From contig JAKSAU010000840.1 in the NCBI GenBank assembly GCA_022361535.1, forward strand, positions 1 to 20,511: a stretch of DNA of 20,511 nt, in the 5' to 3' direction. Each line of letters opens with the position of its first letter. Position 1 is the first letter of the stretch. Positions 1-8,874 of the stretch are shown piece by piece. This stretch comes from Desulfobacterales bacterium (lineage in GTDB: Bacteria; Desulfobacterota; Desulfobacteria; Desulfobacterales; Desulfobacteraceae). Made by a program: the position numbers and the translations under genes. Under the pieces are notes generated by a model. It did not search any database. It worked only from the letters and a program-made list of their open reading frames with translations, and was not told the origin of the DNA.

Positions 1-1134
1 CAGTCCGCAGAAATGGTTGACTATGCCAAGAGCGTCGGTGCAAAGGGGATTCAGCTTTCCGGCATTTGCTGTACAGCCAATGAAATCCTGCAGCGCCATG
101 GAGTACCTTTATGCGGCTCCTTTCTCCAGCAGGAACTTGCGATTATCACAGGAGCATGTGACGCAATGGTGGTGGATATCCAGTGCATCTTCCAAAGCCT
201 TGCCAACATTGCCAAGTGCTTTCATACCAAGCTGATCACCACCCATCCCATTGCCAAAATGGAAGAACCCAATGTAATCCATATTGAATTTGACGAGCAA
301 TACGCTCTGAAAGATGCTAAGCGAATTGTCAAACTTGCCATCGACAACTTTCAATACAGAGGAGCCGATGTGATGATACCCAAACAGAAAGCCAACCAGG
401 TGGCAGGCTTCGGTGTAGAAGCTATCAAATATCATTTGGGCGGTACTTTCAGGGGATCATACTTTACCTTGAACGATAACATCATCAATGGGCGGATCCG
501 AGGCGTGGCAGGTCTTGTGGGATGCAACAATGCCCGAACCCGGCATAATGAAAATCATGTTAAAGTTGTTAAAGAACTGATTAAAAATGATGTTCTTGTC
601 ATCACCACCGGCTGCAACGGCATTGCCTGCGCCATGGAAGGGCTGTTGTCACCGGTTGCAGCACCGGCATTCTGCGGTCCGGGCCTTGCCGAAATATGCG
701 AAACGGTGGGTATCCCGCCTGTACTTCACCTGGGGTCCTGTGTGGATAACAGCCGGATTCTTCTGGCAGCTACCGAAATGGTAAAAGCCGGCGGTCTTGG
801 CAACGACATCTGTGATCTGCCTGTGGCCGGCAGCGCACCGGAGTGGATGAGCGAAAAAGCGGTCAGTATCGGCCAATACTTTGTCGCATCGGGTGTTTAC
901 ACGGTATTCGGCGTCACCATGCCCACCCGTTCTGCCCCGGAATTCCAGGACTACCTGTTTGACGGGCTGCAAAACATTTACGGTGGGATGTGGGATCTGG
1001 AACCAGATCCGGTAAAACTTGCCCAAAAAATGATCGCACACATTGATAAAAAACGAGAAGCATTGGGAATCAATAAGGCAAGAGAACGGGTCCTTGCAGA
1101 TATGGCCAGCCGGAGAGATCTGAACTCGGCATAG
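1..1134 (+). CDS. cooS: Ni-dependent carbon monoxide dehydrogenase catalytic subunit (partial, C-terminal part)
   Basis: CooS interconverts CO and CO2 at a Ni-Fe-S C-cluster in the cytoplasm. It serves CO oxidation or the Wood-Ljungdahl pathway. The frame is open from base 1, so the N-terminal part with the B- and D-cluster cysteines lies outside the window; about 377 of the usual 630-670 residues are present. C-cluster ligand motifs are visible, numbered from the ATG at 13: GICC (second Cys, 20), DIQC (58), VGCN (171), TTGC (201) and GSCVDNSR (243). The spacings 20-58, 58-171 and 171-201 match those between Cys295, Cys333, Cys446 and Cys476 of the Carboxydothermus enzyme, as I recall them. 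No cooC or acs gene follows, so its role cannot be refined from the right-hand side. Family assignment is firm. Confidence 0.96.
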   Translation, partial: QSAEMVDYAKSVGAKGIQLSGICCTANEILQRHGVPLCGSFLQQELAIITGACDAMVVDIQCIFQSLANIAKCFHTKLITTHPIAKMEEPNVIHIEFDEQYALKDAKRIVKLAIDNFQYRGADVMIPKQKANQVAGFGVEAIKYHLGGTFRGSYFTLNDNIINGRIRGVAGLVGCNNARTRHNENHVKVVKELIKNDVLVITTGCNGIACAMEGLLSPVAAPAFCGPGLAEICETVGIPPVLHLGSCVDNSRILLAATEMVKAGGLGNDICDLPVAGSAPEWMSEKAVSIGQYFVASGVYTVFGVTMPTRSAPEFQDYLFDGLQNIYGGMWDLEPDPVKLAQKMIAHIDKKREALGINKARERVLADMASRRDLNSA

Positions 1135-1153
1135 ATGACACGCTGCGTCATCT
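1133..1153 (+). other. Short stem-loop at the cooS stop codon
   Basis: AGATGAC (1133-1139) is the reverse complement of GTCATCT (1147-1153), with a 7-nt loop, and it overlaps the cooS stop codon. No T-tract follows directly, so it is not a canonical intrinsic terminator. It may protect the 3' end of the cooS transcript. Confidence 0.4.
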
Positions 1154-1173
1154 GTCATCGGACCTAAACAAAA

Positions 1174-1236
1174 AGGTTCCTGTGAAAACATAGATATCCG
1201 TAAAAACCATGATATACTGCTTTTTCACAGGAACCT
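1174..1236. repeat. Perfect 15-bp inverted repeat between cooS and the LysE-family gene
   Basis: AGGTTCCTGTGAAAA at 1174-1188 is exactly the reverse complement of 1222-1236, separated by 33 bp. On the - strand the hairpin is followed by CTTTTTGTTT, giving a terminator-like tail for leftward transcription. On the + strand no T-run follows. It could be a long-loop terminator, a paired operator for the downstream exporter, or the ends of a tiny degenerate element. The sequence does not decide between these. Confidence 0.7.
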
Positions 1237-1272
1237 AAGTTAAACAGTATTAGACCGGATTAAGGAAACTTC

Positions 1273-1896
1273 ATGGATTTCGATATATTGTCAACCTACA
1301 TTATAGCCGTAGTGGTCATTGTATCCATTCCAGGCCCAAATATCATTTTGATCATCAATGACAGCCTGCACCATGGACTTAAAAAAAGCCTTTTGACCAT
1401 TTTAGGCATTAAGGTTGGCACATCACTTTTGTTTGCCCTTTCCCTGTCCGGCCTTGCAGCAGTGCTCCTGTTATTTTCCTCCCTGTTCACCCTCATCAAA
1501 TGGGCCGGGGTATGCTATCTTATCTATCTCGGCGTTTCCCAAATCTTGGTCTCGTTCAGGCCGGCAAACCCGGAAGTAACATCAAACATGGCCGACAATC
1601 ACTTTTTCCTTAAAGGGTTTTTCGTGTCTTCAACAAATCCAAAAGGGCTGCTGTTTGCCGGTGCGTTCTTTCCCCAGTTTGTAAGCCCGGATGCTGCGGT
1701 TTTCCCACAGGTTCTATTCCTTTGTGCTTTGTTTATGGTCATATCCTTTTTTATTGAAATTCTGTATGCCTATGCCGGAACCCGAACAGGCAAATTGTTT
1801 AAAAGTGAGCGGATTAAAAACGCTATTGACCGGATATCCGGCTCCCTGCTGGTGATGTTTGGTGTGGGCCTTGCGTTTGTAAGAAAAACTGAATAA
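1273..1896 (+). CDS. LysE/RhtB-family amino-acid exporter
   Basis: This is an inner-membrane efflux protein of the LysE/RhtB family, which exports amino acids or related small molecules. The 207-residue length is typical. The N-terminal hydrophobic segment runs into the family signature PGPN (residues about 20-23), then a cationic loop (HHGLKK) and further membrane segments, about six in all. The ATG is supported by AGGAA about 7-8 nt upstream. It stands alone: the 138-bp gap from cooS holds a 15-bp inverted repeat that may regulate it, and a promoter element for the next gene lies downstream. Substrate cannot be predicted from sequence in this family. Confidence 0.9.
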   Translation: MDFDILSTYIIAVVVIVSIPGPNIILIINDSLHHGLKKSLLTILGIKVGTSLLFALSLSGLAAVLLLFSSLFTLIKWAGVCYLIYLGVSQILVSFRPANPEVTSNMADNHFFLKGFFVSSTNPKGLLFAGAFFPQFVSPDAAVFPQVLFLCALFMVISFFIEILYAYAGTRTGKLFKSERIKNAIDRISGSLLVMFGVGLAFVRKTE

Positions 1897-1936
1897 CTCA
1901 CACTGTTCTTTTCATAAAATTTTTAACATAACTATG

Positions 1937-1998
1937 AAGATTCACCCTTTGATTTCATACGTTTGGGTGATTCTCCTCCCTTTTAAAACAGGTACGCT
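1937..1998 (+). promoter_or_regulatory. LAL-box promoter, site 1 (degenerate middle half-site)
   Basis: Reads as a first half-site TTCACCC (1941-1947), then 17 nt, then GGGTG (1965-1969). The 17-nt gap is exactly the CACCC-to-GGGTG distance of the three perfect copies in this window. The middle half-site is degraded to TTCATAC (1954-1960). A weak -10-like TACGCT lies at 1993-1998, 23 nt after GGGTG. It precedes the DUF6125-like gene at 2092. It is assigned as a weaker member of the same activator-site family by geometry. Confidence 0.6.
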
Positions 1999-2091
1999 CA
2001 TTTCCCAAAATTATGTAAATTAGCATGCTTCACTTTCTAAATTTGTGAGTTTGCAATTAGATGCTCTCTATTACGGAGTTAAAACATTGAC

Positions 2092-2610
2092 ATGATCATT
2101 TTAAATGCCAGAGATGACGCGTGGGTTAAAGATTGGATCACAAAAAACTGGGTTACCCATAATGCGATATGGTATGGTTTGTGTCTACATAAACTGGGTC
2201 CACAGCAAACCAACCAACTAAATAAATCAGCGACCCGTATGATGGCGGGGGTTGAAATGAAACGACTCTTGAGCCTCATCGGAAATCAACCCTCAGAAAA
2301 GATTCAGACATTTGATGAGTTGACAATCATCCTTGAAGAAGGGTTTCAAATGATTCAGACCTCATTTTTGTCTTTCAGCTTCAGTTTCCCCAAAAAAAAC
2401 ATGTTAATCTGTGAATTCAATGATTGTTATGCGTTCAAGGGGTTTGAAAAATTCGGTATGATCGACACCTATGAATGCAGTATTGTTGAAAGAATAAAAG
2501 GGTGGTTGGACAGACTTGGCATCAAATATGTTGTAAGACCTGATTTCAAAGGGTGCCTGATGCATCAGGAAGGCAATTGTTCAATTGAAGTTCAATTTAA
2601 CCTGAAATAA
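2092..2610 (+). CDS. DUF6125-like cysteine-rich protein, paralogue A
   Basis: This is a 172-residue soluble protein resembling DUF6125 / L-2-amino-thiazoline-4-carboxylate hydrolase-like families; I recall these from sequence style, so the label is tentative. It aligns without difficulty over its whole length to the gene at 19025-19540. Shared residues include H23, W27, C31, H33, C112 (NDCYAF), C129, the IVER-KGW block and C155-H158-C163 (GCLMHQ-x-G-x-C). Five conserved Cys and three His suggest a metal or iron-sulfur site or a cysteine-dependent hydrolase; this is inference. The ATG at 2092 has GGAG at 2075-2078 at a rather long distance. A LAL-box promoter lies about 120 bp upstream. It is convergent with the LAL regulator, whose stop is 27 bp away. 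Confidence 0.8.
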   Translation: MIILNARDDAWVKDWITKNWVTHNAIWYGLCLHKLGPQQTNQLNKSATRMMAGVEMKRLLSLIGNQPSEKIQTFDELTIILEEGFQMIQTSFLSFSFSFPKKNMLICEFNDCYAFKGFEKFGMIDTYECSIVERIKGWLDRLGIKYVVRPDFKGCLMHQEGNCSIEVQFNLK

Positions 2611-2637
2611 TATCCTAAAAAAATAATCCAGTGCGAA

Positions 2638-5361
2638 TCAATCTATGAGATTCAATTCTTTTGCCCTGAAAACCGCTTCGGTTCGATTATGAACGCCCAA
2701 TTTTCCGTAAATGTTCTGAAGATGGGTTTTAAGGGTATTTACTGAGATAAAAAGAGACTCTGCAGATTTCTTGTTTGAAAGACCTGCAGAAATTAGACTC
2801 AGCACGTCCAGTTCCCTATCGCTAAGCGGCTCTATCATACCAGGAGCTGTTCTGGTGGGTTTTGATTTTGCCAATTGAGCCTGAAGATTCATAATGAAAT
2901 GTCGTTGATTTTCCTTTTGCTTGTCTGAAAATTGCTCAAGAAGTGTTGAAACAAGCTGATCTTCATCCGTAAACACACGATAGTATCCTCCCGGCCCTGC
3001 TATCGAAATCGCTTTATACAACGAATTTACAGCATCATCAGTTCTATTTGTTATCTGAAAAAGCCTGGCCTGAAGCATTAAAGTTTCCATCTGATGAAGC
3101 CCTCTTTTGTCTTTTTCCTGATTCTCCAAAAGCGGGGTAATAATTTTCTCTGCCTCATCATAGCGGTTGAAATGGAGCAGGATACGTGCAAGTTCTATAT
3201 ATTTGGCCTCATAGAACCTGTTAAGCGTTATATCCGGCTCAATCATTATCTTGTCAGCCCAACGCTCAATTGCTTTTGTATCATTGGTCATTAACCAAAT
3301 CCGGGCTCTCACAGCTTCAATACTGGATTTAACCCAAGGAGGAGTTGCTTTGGTTTCAAGTAACGCTTCGATTTTGGGAATTAGCTTTTTTAAGCCGTCA
3401 ATATCATTTTTGGAGCATAAGATTTTTCCAAGGCAGGCATAATTCCAGCCGATATGATGGATATCATGCCATTTTTCCAGCAGGGCAATACCCTCTTCAG
3501 CGTAACGCTGTGATTCATCAAGCTTATTTTGTTCATATATAAGCTCGGCCCATATTCCAAAGACATATCCCTTGACACTGTTCAAAGGCAGCTTGACGTC
3601 TTGGATATCTTTTAACAATTTCTGGCCGATCTCAACGGCTTGTGGCAATTGCCCTTTTATGTTTAGTAAAATAACCAGCCACACCCTGATCATCATATGA
3701 AAGTACGTGATACCCGCTTTTTTGGCTGTATGAGCAGCTTCGTAGTATATATCCAAGGCTGCGTTGATATCTCCCTTTGCTTCATGGGTTATGGCTGCGC
3801 CGAAGACAACACTCATTCGCCATGCCGTATCGTTTTGCGGAAGCTGCTCAAGAGCCTTTTGAGAATAGTGGGCAATATTATCGAAATCACCTTTCAAAGT
3901 TGCCCAATAGGCTCTTAGCGCCGAAATTCGTCCCAGCACAGCATCCAGATCAAACCCGACGGCATGATGCTTATCCAACTGCGTTTTATCGTCTGAATCT
4001 TTAAGTGAATTATCTATCGATATTTCAAGCCTGTCTAAAATGGTTTCTGCTGCATCGTGTTCACCGCGTTCAAATAATATGCTGGCATGAAATATACACA
4101 GGTTTGGTTGAAGAAAGATATCCGTTTCGGGCAGCACTTCAAGCCATTTTAAAACCGCAGCGTGTTCTCCCGGCTGCCACGATTCGGCAAAAATATTCTC
4201 TATCTGCTCTGCAGCCCAGGTATGCTCTTTGGCCTCAAGGGAGTGCTCAATGGCCTCTTCTATGAATCCGTTTGCCTGATACCAATCTCGTGCCCTGATG
4301 TTTAGCGCGAGTGTATCATAGTCGTTCTGCTGCAATTTCTGCCTGAGAAGATCTGCAAATAAGTGGTGATATCGGTACCAATGCCGTTTGTTATCCAGCG
4401 GTACAAGAAAAAGATTTTCCTGTTCGATATTCTCCAGAACCTTTTGGCTGTCATCTTGACCTGTTACATAGCCGCATAGAGGTTCTGACAGGCGGTTAAG
4501 AATGGAAGTCTTAATCAAGAAATGTTGTATGTTTTCAGGCTGGCGGCGTAAAACCTCTTCAGCTAAATAATCGGCCACCAATCGATCACTTCCTGCAAAA
4601 TTGACTATAAATTCATCTACATCCTCTCGCCCTTTTAAAGAGAGCGCAACAAGCTGAAGTCCTGCAATCCACCCTTCTGTTCTGGATGATAGTATTTTTA
4701 TATATTTCTCAGGCAGGTCGAGCTGTATCACCTTGCTGAAAAATAAGGCGGTTTCATTTTTCGTAAAGTAAAGGTCTGAAATACGTATTTCCGTTAATTG
4801 ATTTTTTACACGCATCCGGGAGAGGGGAAAGCCTGGATCTGCCCTAGTTGCTAAAGCAAGGCACATTTGGTGTGGCATATGGTTTAAAATCAATTTCATA
4901 AGCCGGTTTATGGCTAATGTGTTTATCAGGTGGTAATCATCCAACACCAGTATGAATTTGTCTGGAAACGTCTCTATTTCTTTAATTAAGTAAAGTATGA
5001 TCGTATCTATTTCTAACGTATTGGGAGAGCTTAGAATTTCCAGAATATCATCGCCAAAATCCGGTTCAATACCCTTTAACGCAGCAATAAAGTATTGAAT
5101 AAAACAAAGAGGGTCACTATCTGATGAGTGAACTGAGATCCATGCAACCGGCAGATCGCAGTGGGAAATCCACTCGCTTAGAAGCGTTGTTTTCCCGAAA
5201 CCTGCCGGTGCTGAAATGAGCATCAGGTTTTTATCGATTCCTTTGTTCATTCTGGAGATAAGCCGTTTGCGCTTAACCAGATCCGGCTTAAACTCGGGAA
5301 TATATAATTTTGTAGTCAGAATAGGATAAGTTACATTGGACTGGTTTTGTTGTTGAGCCAT
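2638..5361 (-). CDS. LAL / MalT-like STAND ATPase transcription regulator 1
   Basis: This is a large LuxR-family transcription activator of the MalT/LAL type. These proteins bind an inducer in a C-terminal superhelical region and form ATP-dependent oligomers on promoter boxes. The order seen over 907 residues is Walker A APAGFGKT (51-58), Walker B FILVLDDYH (136-144), NB-ARC-like helical part, TPR-like sensor region (about 340-820) and a C-terminal LuxR HTH (846-907). The HTH recognition segment SVNTLKTHLQNIYGKL is identical to that of the second regulator at 13036-15762, to which the whole protein is paralogous. One oddity is Ser866 (TCT at 2764-2766) in NKKSAESL, where the paralogue and the family usually have Ile; this may weaken the HTH. 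The start ATG follows GCGGGGA. No LAL box lies in front of its own gene. Confidence 0.93.
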   Translation of the reverse strand: MAQQQNQSNVTYPILTTKLYIPEFKPDLVKRKRLISRMNKGIDKNLMLISAPAGFGKTTLLSEWISHCDLPVAWISVHSSDSDPLCFIQYFIAALKGIEPDFGDDILEILSSPNTLEIDTIILYLIKEIETFPDKFILVLDDYHLINTLAINRLMKLILNHMPHQMCLALATRADPGFPLSRMRVKNQLTEIRISDLYFTKNETALFFSKVIQLDLPEKYIKILSSRTEGWIAGLQLVALSLKGREDVDEFIVNFAGSDRLVADYLAEEVLRRQPENIQHFLIKTSILNRLSEPLCGYVTGQDDSQKVLENIEQENLFLVPLDNKRHWYRYHHLFADLLRQKLQQNDYDTLALNIRARDWYQANGFIEEAIEHSLEAKEHTWAAEQIENIFAESWQPGEHAAVLKWLEVLPETDIFLQPNLCIFHASILFERGEHDAAETILDRLEISIDNSLKDSDDKTQLDKHHAVGFDLDAVLGRISALRAYWATLKGDFDNIAHYSQKALEQLPQNDTAWRMSVVFGAAITHEAKGDINAALDIYYEAAHTAKKAGITYFHMMIRVWLVILLNIKGQLPQAVEIGQKLLKDIQDVKLPLNSVKGYVFGIWAELIYEQNKLDESQRYAEEGIALLEKWHDIHHIGWNYACLGKILCSKNDIDGLKKLIPKIEALLETKATPPWVKSSIEAVRARIWLMTNDTKAIERWADKIMIEPDITLNRFYEAKYIELARILLHFNRYDEAEKIITPLLENQEKDKRGLHQMETLMLQARLFQITNRTDDAVNSLYKAISIAGPGGYYRVFTDEDQLVSTLLEQFSDKQKENQRHFIMNLQAQLAKSKPTRTAPGMIEPLSDRELDVLSLISAGLSNKKSAESLFISVNTLKTHLQNIYGKLGVHNRTEAVFRAKELNLID

Positions 5362-5517
5362 GTGGTCCCCGCCACTATTCTATCTTTTTGTCAGACCATC
5401 AACATTAGACCGTGGTGTTCACTTGATAATCATCCACCTGTTTTGAAATCATTCTTATAGTGCTCGACAAAAGAATGATGACGGTATTTAAGGATTTTTT
5501 ATCCTATGCACTTTATC

Positions 5518-5557
5518 TAAAAACGCCCATATTTATCAAGTCTTTTAAATATGGGCG
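5518..5557 (-). terminator. Rho-independent terminator of the MFS operon
   Basis: CGCCCATATTT (5524-5534) is the exact reverse complement of AAATATGGGCG (5547-5557), an 11-bp stem with a 12-nt loop. Read on the - strand it is followed by TTTTT (5523-5519). It sits about 50 bp past the MFS stop codon and separates that operon from the LAL regulator gene. Confidence 0.85.
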
Positions 5558-5608
5558 ATTTGACCGAAAGATTAAAAAATTAGGCTCCACTCCCACATCA
5601 CCTTTTAA

Positions 5609-6832
5609 TTACTCTTGGTACCTACATCTTAGTTCCGCCTTGCTTTCATCACCTTCCAAACTTAATGTTGTCATCATGAGGGCTATACACAAAATACATA
5701 TTGCCATATAAATCCAAGCAAAAGAGCCGGTCATGGTTTTGCATATTCCGGATAGATAGTTACCGATAGCTGACCCCAGACCCAAAGCAAGATTGGCTAT
5801 TCCAAAAATAGATGCAGAGCGCTCTTTTGAAATGGTCTTTCGGATATAAGCCGGAATTAATCCGAAATTACCAAAATACGCAACCCCAAAAAGCAGCCCT
5901 GAGAACAAAACAGTATTTTTACCGGGATAGAAAAACAAAATTGCCGAGGATATCAGTATCAGAACGTAAGATATAAATAGAGCACGTCGAATCGTAAGCC
6001 TGTCTGCAATGTAGCCCATAAAAAGACCGCTGATCATTCCAAGCAGCCCGATGATATTCCATACACGACCGCCTAACTCTAACGACAACTTAAGATCATC
6101 CCTCATATACGGTATTAAATAGGTTTGAAATGGTATGAAAGCCAATCCGGTAATAAACATCAAAAGCGCTATTCTTATTACTTTCAAGTTTATACGGTTG
6201 ACGGTTGACTTTGATACTACTATTTCTGCAGAATCTTTGTGGAGTGAACGGCCAGGCACTTTCCTGTAAAAGAAAACCCAGGCAATAAAAATGAGAATAG
6301 CGGCCGAACCGAAGATGATCCAGATCATTTCCCAACCATAATTATTCTTTAGGTGTGGGACCGCAAATCCGGTTAAAAACACACCATAACTTGTACCTGA
6401 TGAAACAAAACCCATTGCCTTGCTAAGGTGCTTTTCCGGCACATATTTGCTTACAACGTCAATCATCGGTACCCATGAAGCAGCTGCGCAAGCACCAGCG
6501 ACAGCGAATAAAATTCCAATTGCAAAGAAACTATTGACGATGCCTGTTAAAATAAGACAAATACCGGAAATGATAACAGCTGCGCTGACAATTCCAACGG
6601 AATTGAATTTAAGCGTTAACTTACCGCTGATATATGAAAACGCCAAATATGCGATCTGGTGTGATGCTGTTACAATACCAACAGCTGTGTAGCTAAAGCC
6701 GAACGTTCTTTTCATATCCAGGATAATCATAGGCAGGATATTGCGGCCAAAGCCATAGGTAACCATAATGAAAGACGTTAAGATACCAATTGCAAATAAT
6801 AGGCGACACCTGTCTCTCTTCAGATTTGTCAT
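5609..6832 (-). CDS. Major facilitator superfamily transporter
   Basis: This is a 12-helix MFS permease of 407 residues, a normal family length. It shows hydrophobic helices throughout, a motif-A-like loop GYIADRLTIRRAL between the domain-2 helices, and a charged cytoplasmic tail. The frame stays open upstream to 6952, but I choose the ATG at 6832-6830. It overlaps the stop of the preceding gene as ATGA, the usual arrangement for translational coupling, and the protein from there begins with a short charged leader into helix 1. It is the last gene of the operon controlled from LAL-box site 2, with a terminator at 5518-5557. Substrate is unknown; co-transcription with an amidase suggests uptake or efflux of the amidase substrate or product. 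Confidence 0.9.
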   Translation of the reverse strand: MTNLKRDRCRLLFAIGILTSFIMVTYGFGRNILPMIILDMKRTFGFSYTAVGIVTASHQIAYLAFSYISGKLTLKFNSVGIVSAAVIISGICLILTGIVNSFFAIGILFAVAGACAAASWVPMIDVVSKYVPEKHLSKAMGFVSSGTSYGVFLTGFAVPHLKNNYGWEMIWIIFGSAAILIFIAWVFFYRKVPGRSLHKDSAEIVVSKSTVNRINLKVIRIALLMFITGLAFIPFQTYLIPYMRDDLKLSLELGGRVWNIIGLLGMISGLFMGYIADRLTIRRALFISYVLILISSAILFFYPGKNTVLFSGLLFGVAYFGNFGLIPAYIRKTISKERSASIFGIANLALGLGSAIGNYLSGICKTMTGSFAWIYMAICILCIALMMTTLSLEGDESKAELRCRYQE

Positions 6833-7413
6833 ATCTTTTTTCTTACCTTTCTTTGTTGTATAGAGTACGCATCTGATACCAAACCAAGGGATAAAATTTG
6901 CTGTGCCATGAGTATGTAGTATTCCTGCCGGAACATTAGGGATGCCGCGCAAATATTTCCCAGTGCAATCCAGAAATAGCCCTGAGGGATGGATTTGGCC
7001 AGCAAGTAGGTGCCCATAAGAAAGCCTATGGCTATACCGAGTTCAATTACCTGGTTTAAAGTGGCGAGAAAACCGAAATCATAAAAGCTCAACCCCAGAC
7101 CAACAAGTATCATCAGTTTGGCAAAATGGTCGAGCCAGGCTGCTCCATGAAATTTTTCATGCCCCTGCCTGGCAATAGCCAATCCCATTATCATGGACGG
7201 GACACCACTGGATTCTATGGCTGCGGCTATCCAGTTTCGTTCACAGATAAAAATAAAAACCCAAGGAGGCAACCCGAAAAGATAGGAAACCCATGCATAT
7301 TGTCTCCATTTTTTTTGATTTTGCCGAGTGGTTCCCCGTTCAGCTCTTGAAAAAAACAGCTTATTGAGCAGGTAAAATGTCCCTCCCCATATTTGGAGTA
7401 ACGTGTTTAGCAT
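6829..7413 (-). CDS. YgjV-like multi-pass inner-membrane protein
   Basis: This is a 194-residue hydrophobic protein with about six predicted membrane segments. An N-terminal half carries RQNQKKWRQYAW and SSGVPSMIMGL. It resembles the YgjV / PnuC-like group of small membrane proteins with a repeated three-helix plan; the assignment is by general appearance and is tentative. Its function is unknown. The start ATG at 7413 follows AAAAGGCA. Its stop overlaps the MFS start (ATGA), so the two are translated together and may work as a pair. The 117-bp gap to the amidase gene shows no terminator, so I place it in the site-2 operon. Confidence 0.72.
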   Translation of the reverse strand: MLNTLLQIWGGTFYLLNKLFFSRAERGTTRQNQKKWRQYAWVSYLFGLPPWVFIFICERNWIAAAIESSGVPSMIMGLAIARQGHEKFHGAAWLDHFAKLMILVGLGLSFYDFGFLATLNQVIELGIAIGFLMGTYLLAKSIPQGYFWIALGNICAASLMFRQEYYILMAQQILSLGLVSDAYSIQQRKVRKKI

Positions 7414-7530
7414 ATAAGTGCCTTTTCAAATGAAAACGTTCCAGTGTCTTTTACCGGCTCAGGCAGACTCAAGCTATTAAACCAACCCGGTTAATTGATT
7501 TTTTCAATCTAAAACGTTCGTCATTTTGGA

Positions 7531-8523
7531 CTACGCATATTTTTCACACCATCTGTTGTATTCGTGAGCAAAGCTAGTGAAGCAAAGTTTTTGATAGAGC
7601 TTGAACATAAACGGCGGTTCAACAAAGTAATAATCTTTGCTCATATAATTTAAAGGCACTTCAACTTTTGAAATTTGTGACAGCTCTTTTTTTGGTTGGA
7701 CCCCAACAGGAACAACAGCACAGAATTCCTGTTTTGAGGCGTTGCTGTTTACCAGCTTTTTTCCTGTTTTATCGTGAACATTAGAGTTGCCTACAAATTC
7801 ATATTCTGATTCCGCCCATCTGGGAGACGGATAGAAGCGCGGGTGAGTAACGGGCAGTTTTACCGTGCCACTTTGATTGACATAAACTACCGGAACCCCA
7901 AGTTTTTGTGCATATTTTTGAGGAACCACTTCTGATGCAAGATATGACTGATGCTTTAGAAGTTTATTGAAATATAAAGAATCCGGATGTTTCCACATGG
8001 GAAGAATAGTGCCCCATAAGGCTACGATGATGACCAAGTCAACACTACTTTGCCTAAAGCCCTCAAACGTTTCCCTGGCAAACGAATCAAAGCAGATAAC
8101 CCCGCCAATGCGGCCGAACGGGGTATCAAAAATGCCTGGACCCGGCTTTTCATATCGTTTCCATACGATCCGTTCCTGGCATGTAGGGTTGCGTTTTCGA
8201 TAAATCTGAAGGCTGCGGTCATAGCCCACCATCACCATTGTATTGTAAAAATACCCTTCAAATTTCTCATAAATACTTGTGATGATATACACGTTTTGAA
8301 TCTGGGCTTGATCCTTGAGCCAGGTAACCGTATGACCTTCAAGTGATTCACCAAGATTGAAGAGGTCCTCATCAGTGGAGAACCCAACGTTAAACATTTC
8401 CGGTAGAACTATGATTTGGGCGCCGTCTTTAGCTGTTTTCAAAATATAATACTCAGCTTTGGACAGATTTTTCTCAACATTGAGAGGTTCTGATGCCATT
8501 TGAATTACGCCAACACCGACCAT
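7531..8523 (-). CDS. Nitrilase-superfamily carbon-nitrogen hydrolase
   Basis: This cytoplasmic amidase/nitrilase-type enzyme hydrolyses a non-peptide C-N bond through a Glu-Lys-Cys triad. All three are visible in 330 residues: Glu42 in VLPEMFN, Lys110 in IYRKRNP and Cys144 in GVICFDSFARETFEGF. The length and the GVIQMASEP start fit the superfamily. The start ATG at 8523 follows TGGGAGA at good spacing. It is the second gene of the site-2 operon, 44 bp after the small tail-anchored protein gene, followed by membrane protein and MFS genes. The subfamily (aliphatic amidase, carbamoylputrescine amidase, omega-amidase or other) cannot be fixed; the extended C-terminal part lacks features I recognise. 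Confidence 0.9.
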   Translation of the reverse strand: MVGVGVIQMASEPLNVEKNLSKAEYYILKTAKDGAQIIVLPEMFNVGFSTDEDLFNLGESLEGHTVTWLKDQAQIQNVYIITSIYEKFEGYFYNTMVMVGYDRSLQIYRKRNPTCQERIVWKRYEKPGPGIFDTPFGRIGGVICFDSFARETFEGFRQSSVDLVIIVALWGTILPMWKHPDSLYFNKLLKHQSYLASEVVPQKYAQKLGVPVVYVNQSGTVKLPVTHPRFYPSPRWAESEYEFVGNSNVHDKTGKKLVNSNASKQEFCAVVPVGVQPKKELSQISKVEVPLNYMSKDYYFVEPPFMFKLYQKLCFTSFAHEYNRWCEKYA

Positions 8524-8567
8524 AAAAATTCTCCCAATCTATTATCAACCTCATTAAGGTTTCATAT

Positions 8568-8792
8568 TTATTTTATTTTAAGAGCCAACAGCAATGAGAA
8601 GAGAACCGCATAAAACAACGAAACTTTAATCATGATGGAATTTATTTTGTCATGGATGTTGGGTTGTTTTTCGCAGTATCCGTTTTTGTTATACTGGAAA
8701 TCCATAGAATGTTTCTGAATTCCATGGATATCTTTTAAGATATCTTTTTCTCTATGTTTTACCATGATGGTCAAATAATCATCGTGATTCAT
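8568..8792 (-). CDS. Small tail-anchored membrane protein, unknown
   Basis: This is a 74-residue protein of no recognised family. A polar, charged N-terminal part (residues 1-50) is followed by one hydrophobic segment near the C-terminus (about 53-70) ending in Lys-Ile-Lys, the layout of a tail-anchored inner-membrane protein. The frame is open further upstream, but the ATG at 8792-8790 has AAGGGGG six bases before it and is preferred over the ATG at 8822. It is the first gene behind LAL-box site 2, and the amidase follows 44 bp later. It could tether or modulate the operon's soluble enzyme; this is inference. Confidence 0.7.
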   Translation of the reverse strand: MNHDDYLTIMVKHREKDILKDIHGIQKHSMDFQYNKNGYCEKQPNIHDKINSIMIKVSLFYAVLFSLLLALKIK

Positions 8793-8874
8793 ATTATCCC
8801 CCTTATCAGGTGACTGGCACATGATCGTTTAGTTTTGATTTTAATGAGCTTTTTATAGGTGTGCTCAGTTTCCC

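Noticed and set aside
649..1191. A 180-codon - strand ORF opposite cooS
   Set aside because: It overlaps the strongly supported cooS frame and its product is Cys/His/Pro-rich in a way typical of antisense shadows.
5460..5711. An 83-codon + strand ORF across the MFS 3' end
   Set aside because: It runs through the MFS terminator and the end of the MFS gene; no ribosome binding site or recognisable product.
7853..7858. GGGTGA inside the amidase gene as another box
   Set aside because: A single half-site within coding sequence with no partner at the required spacing.
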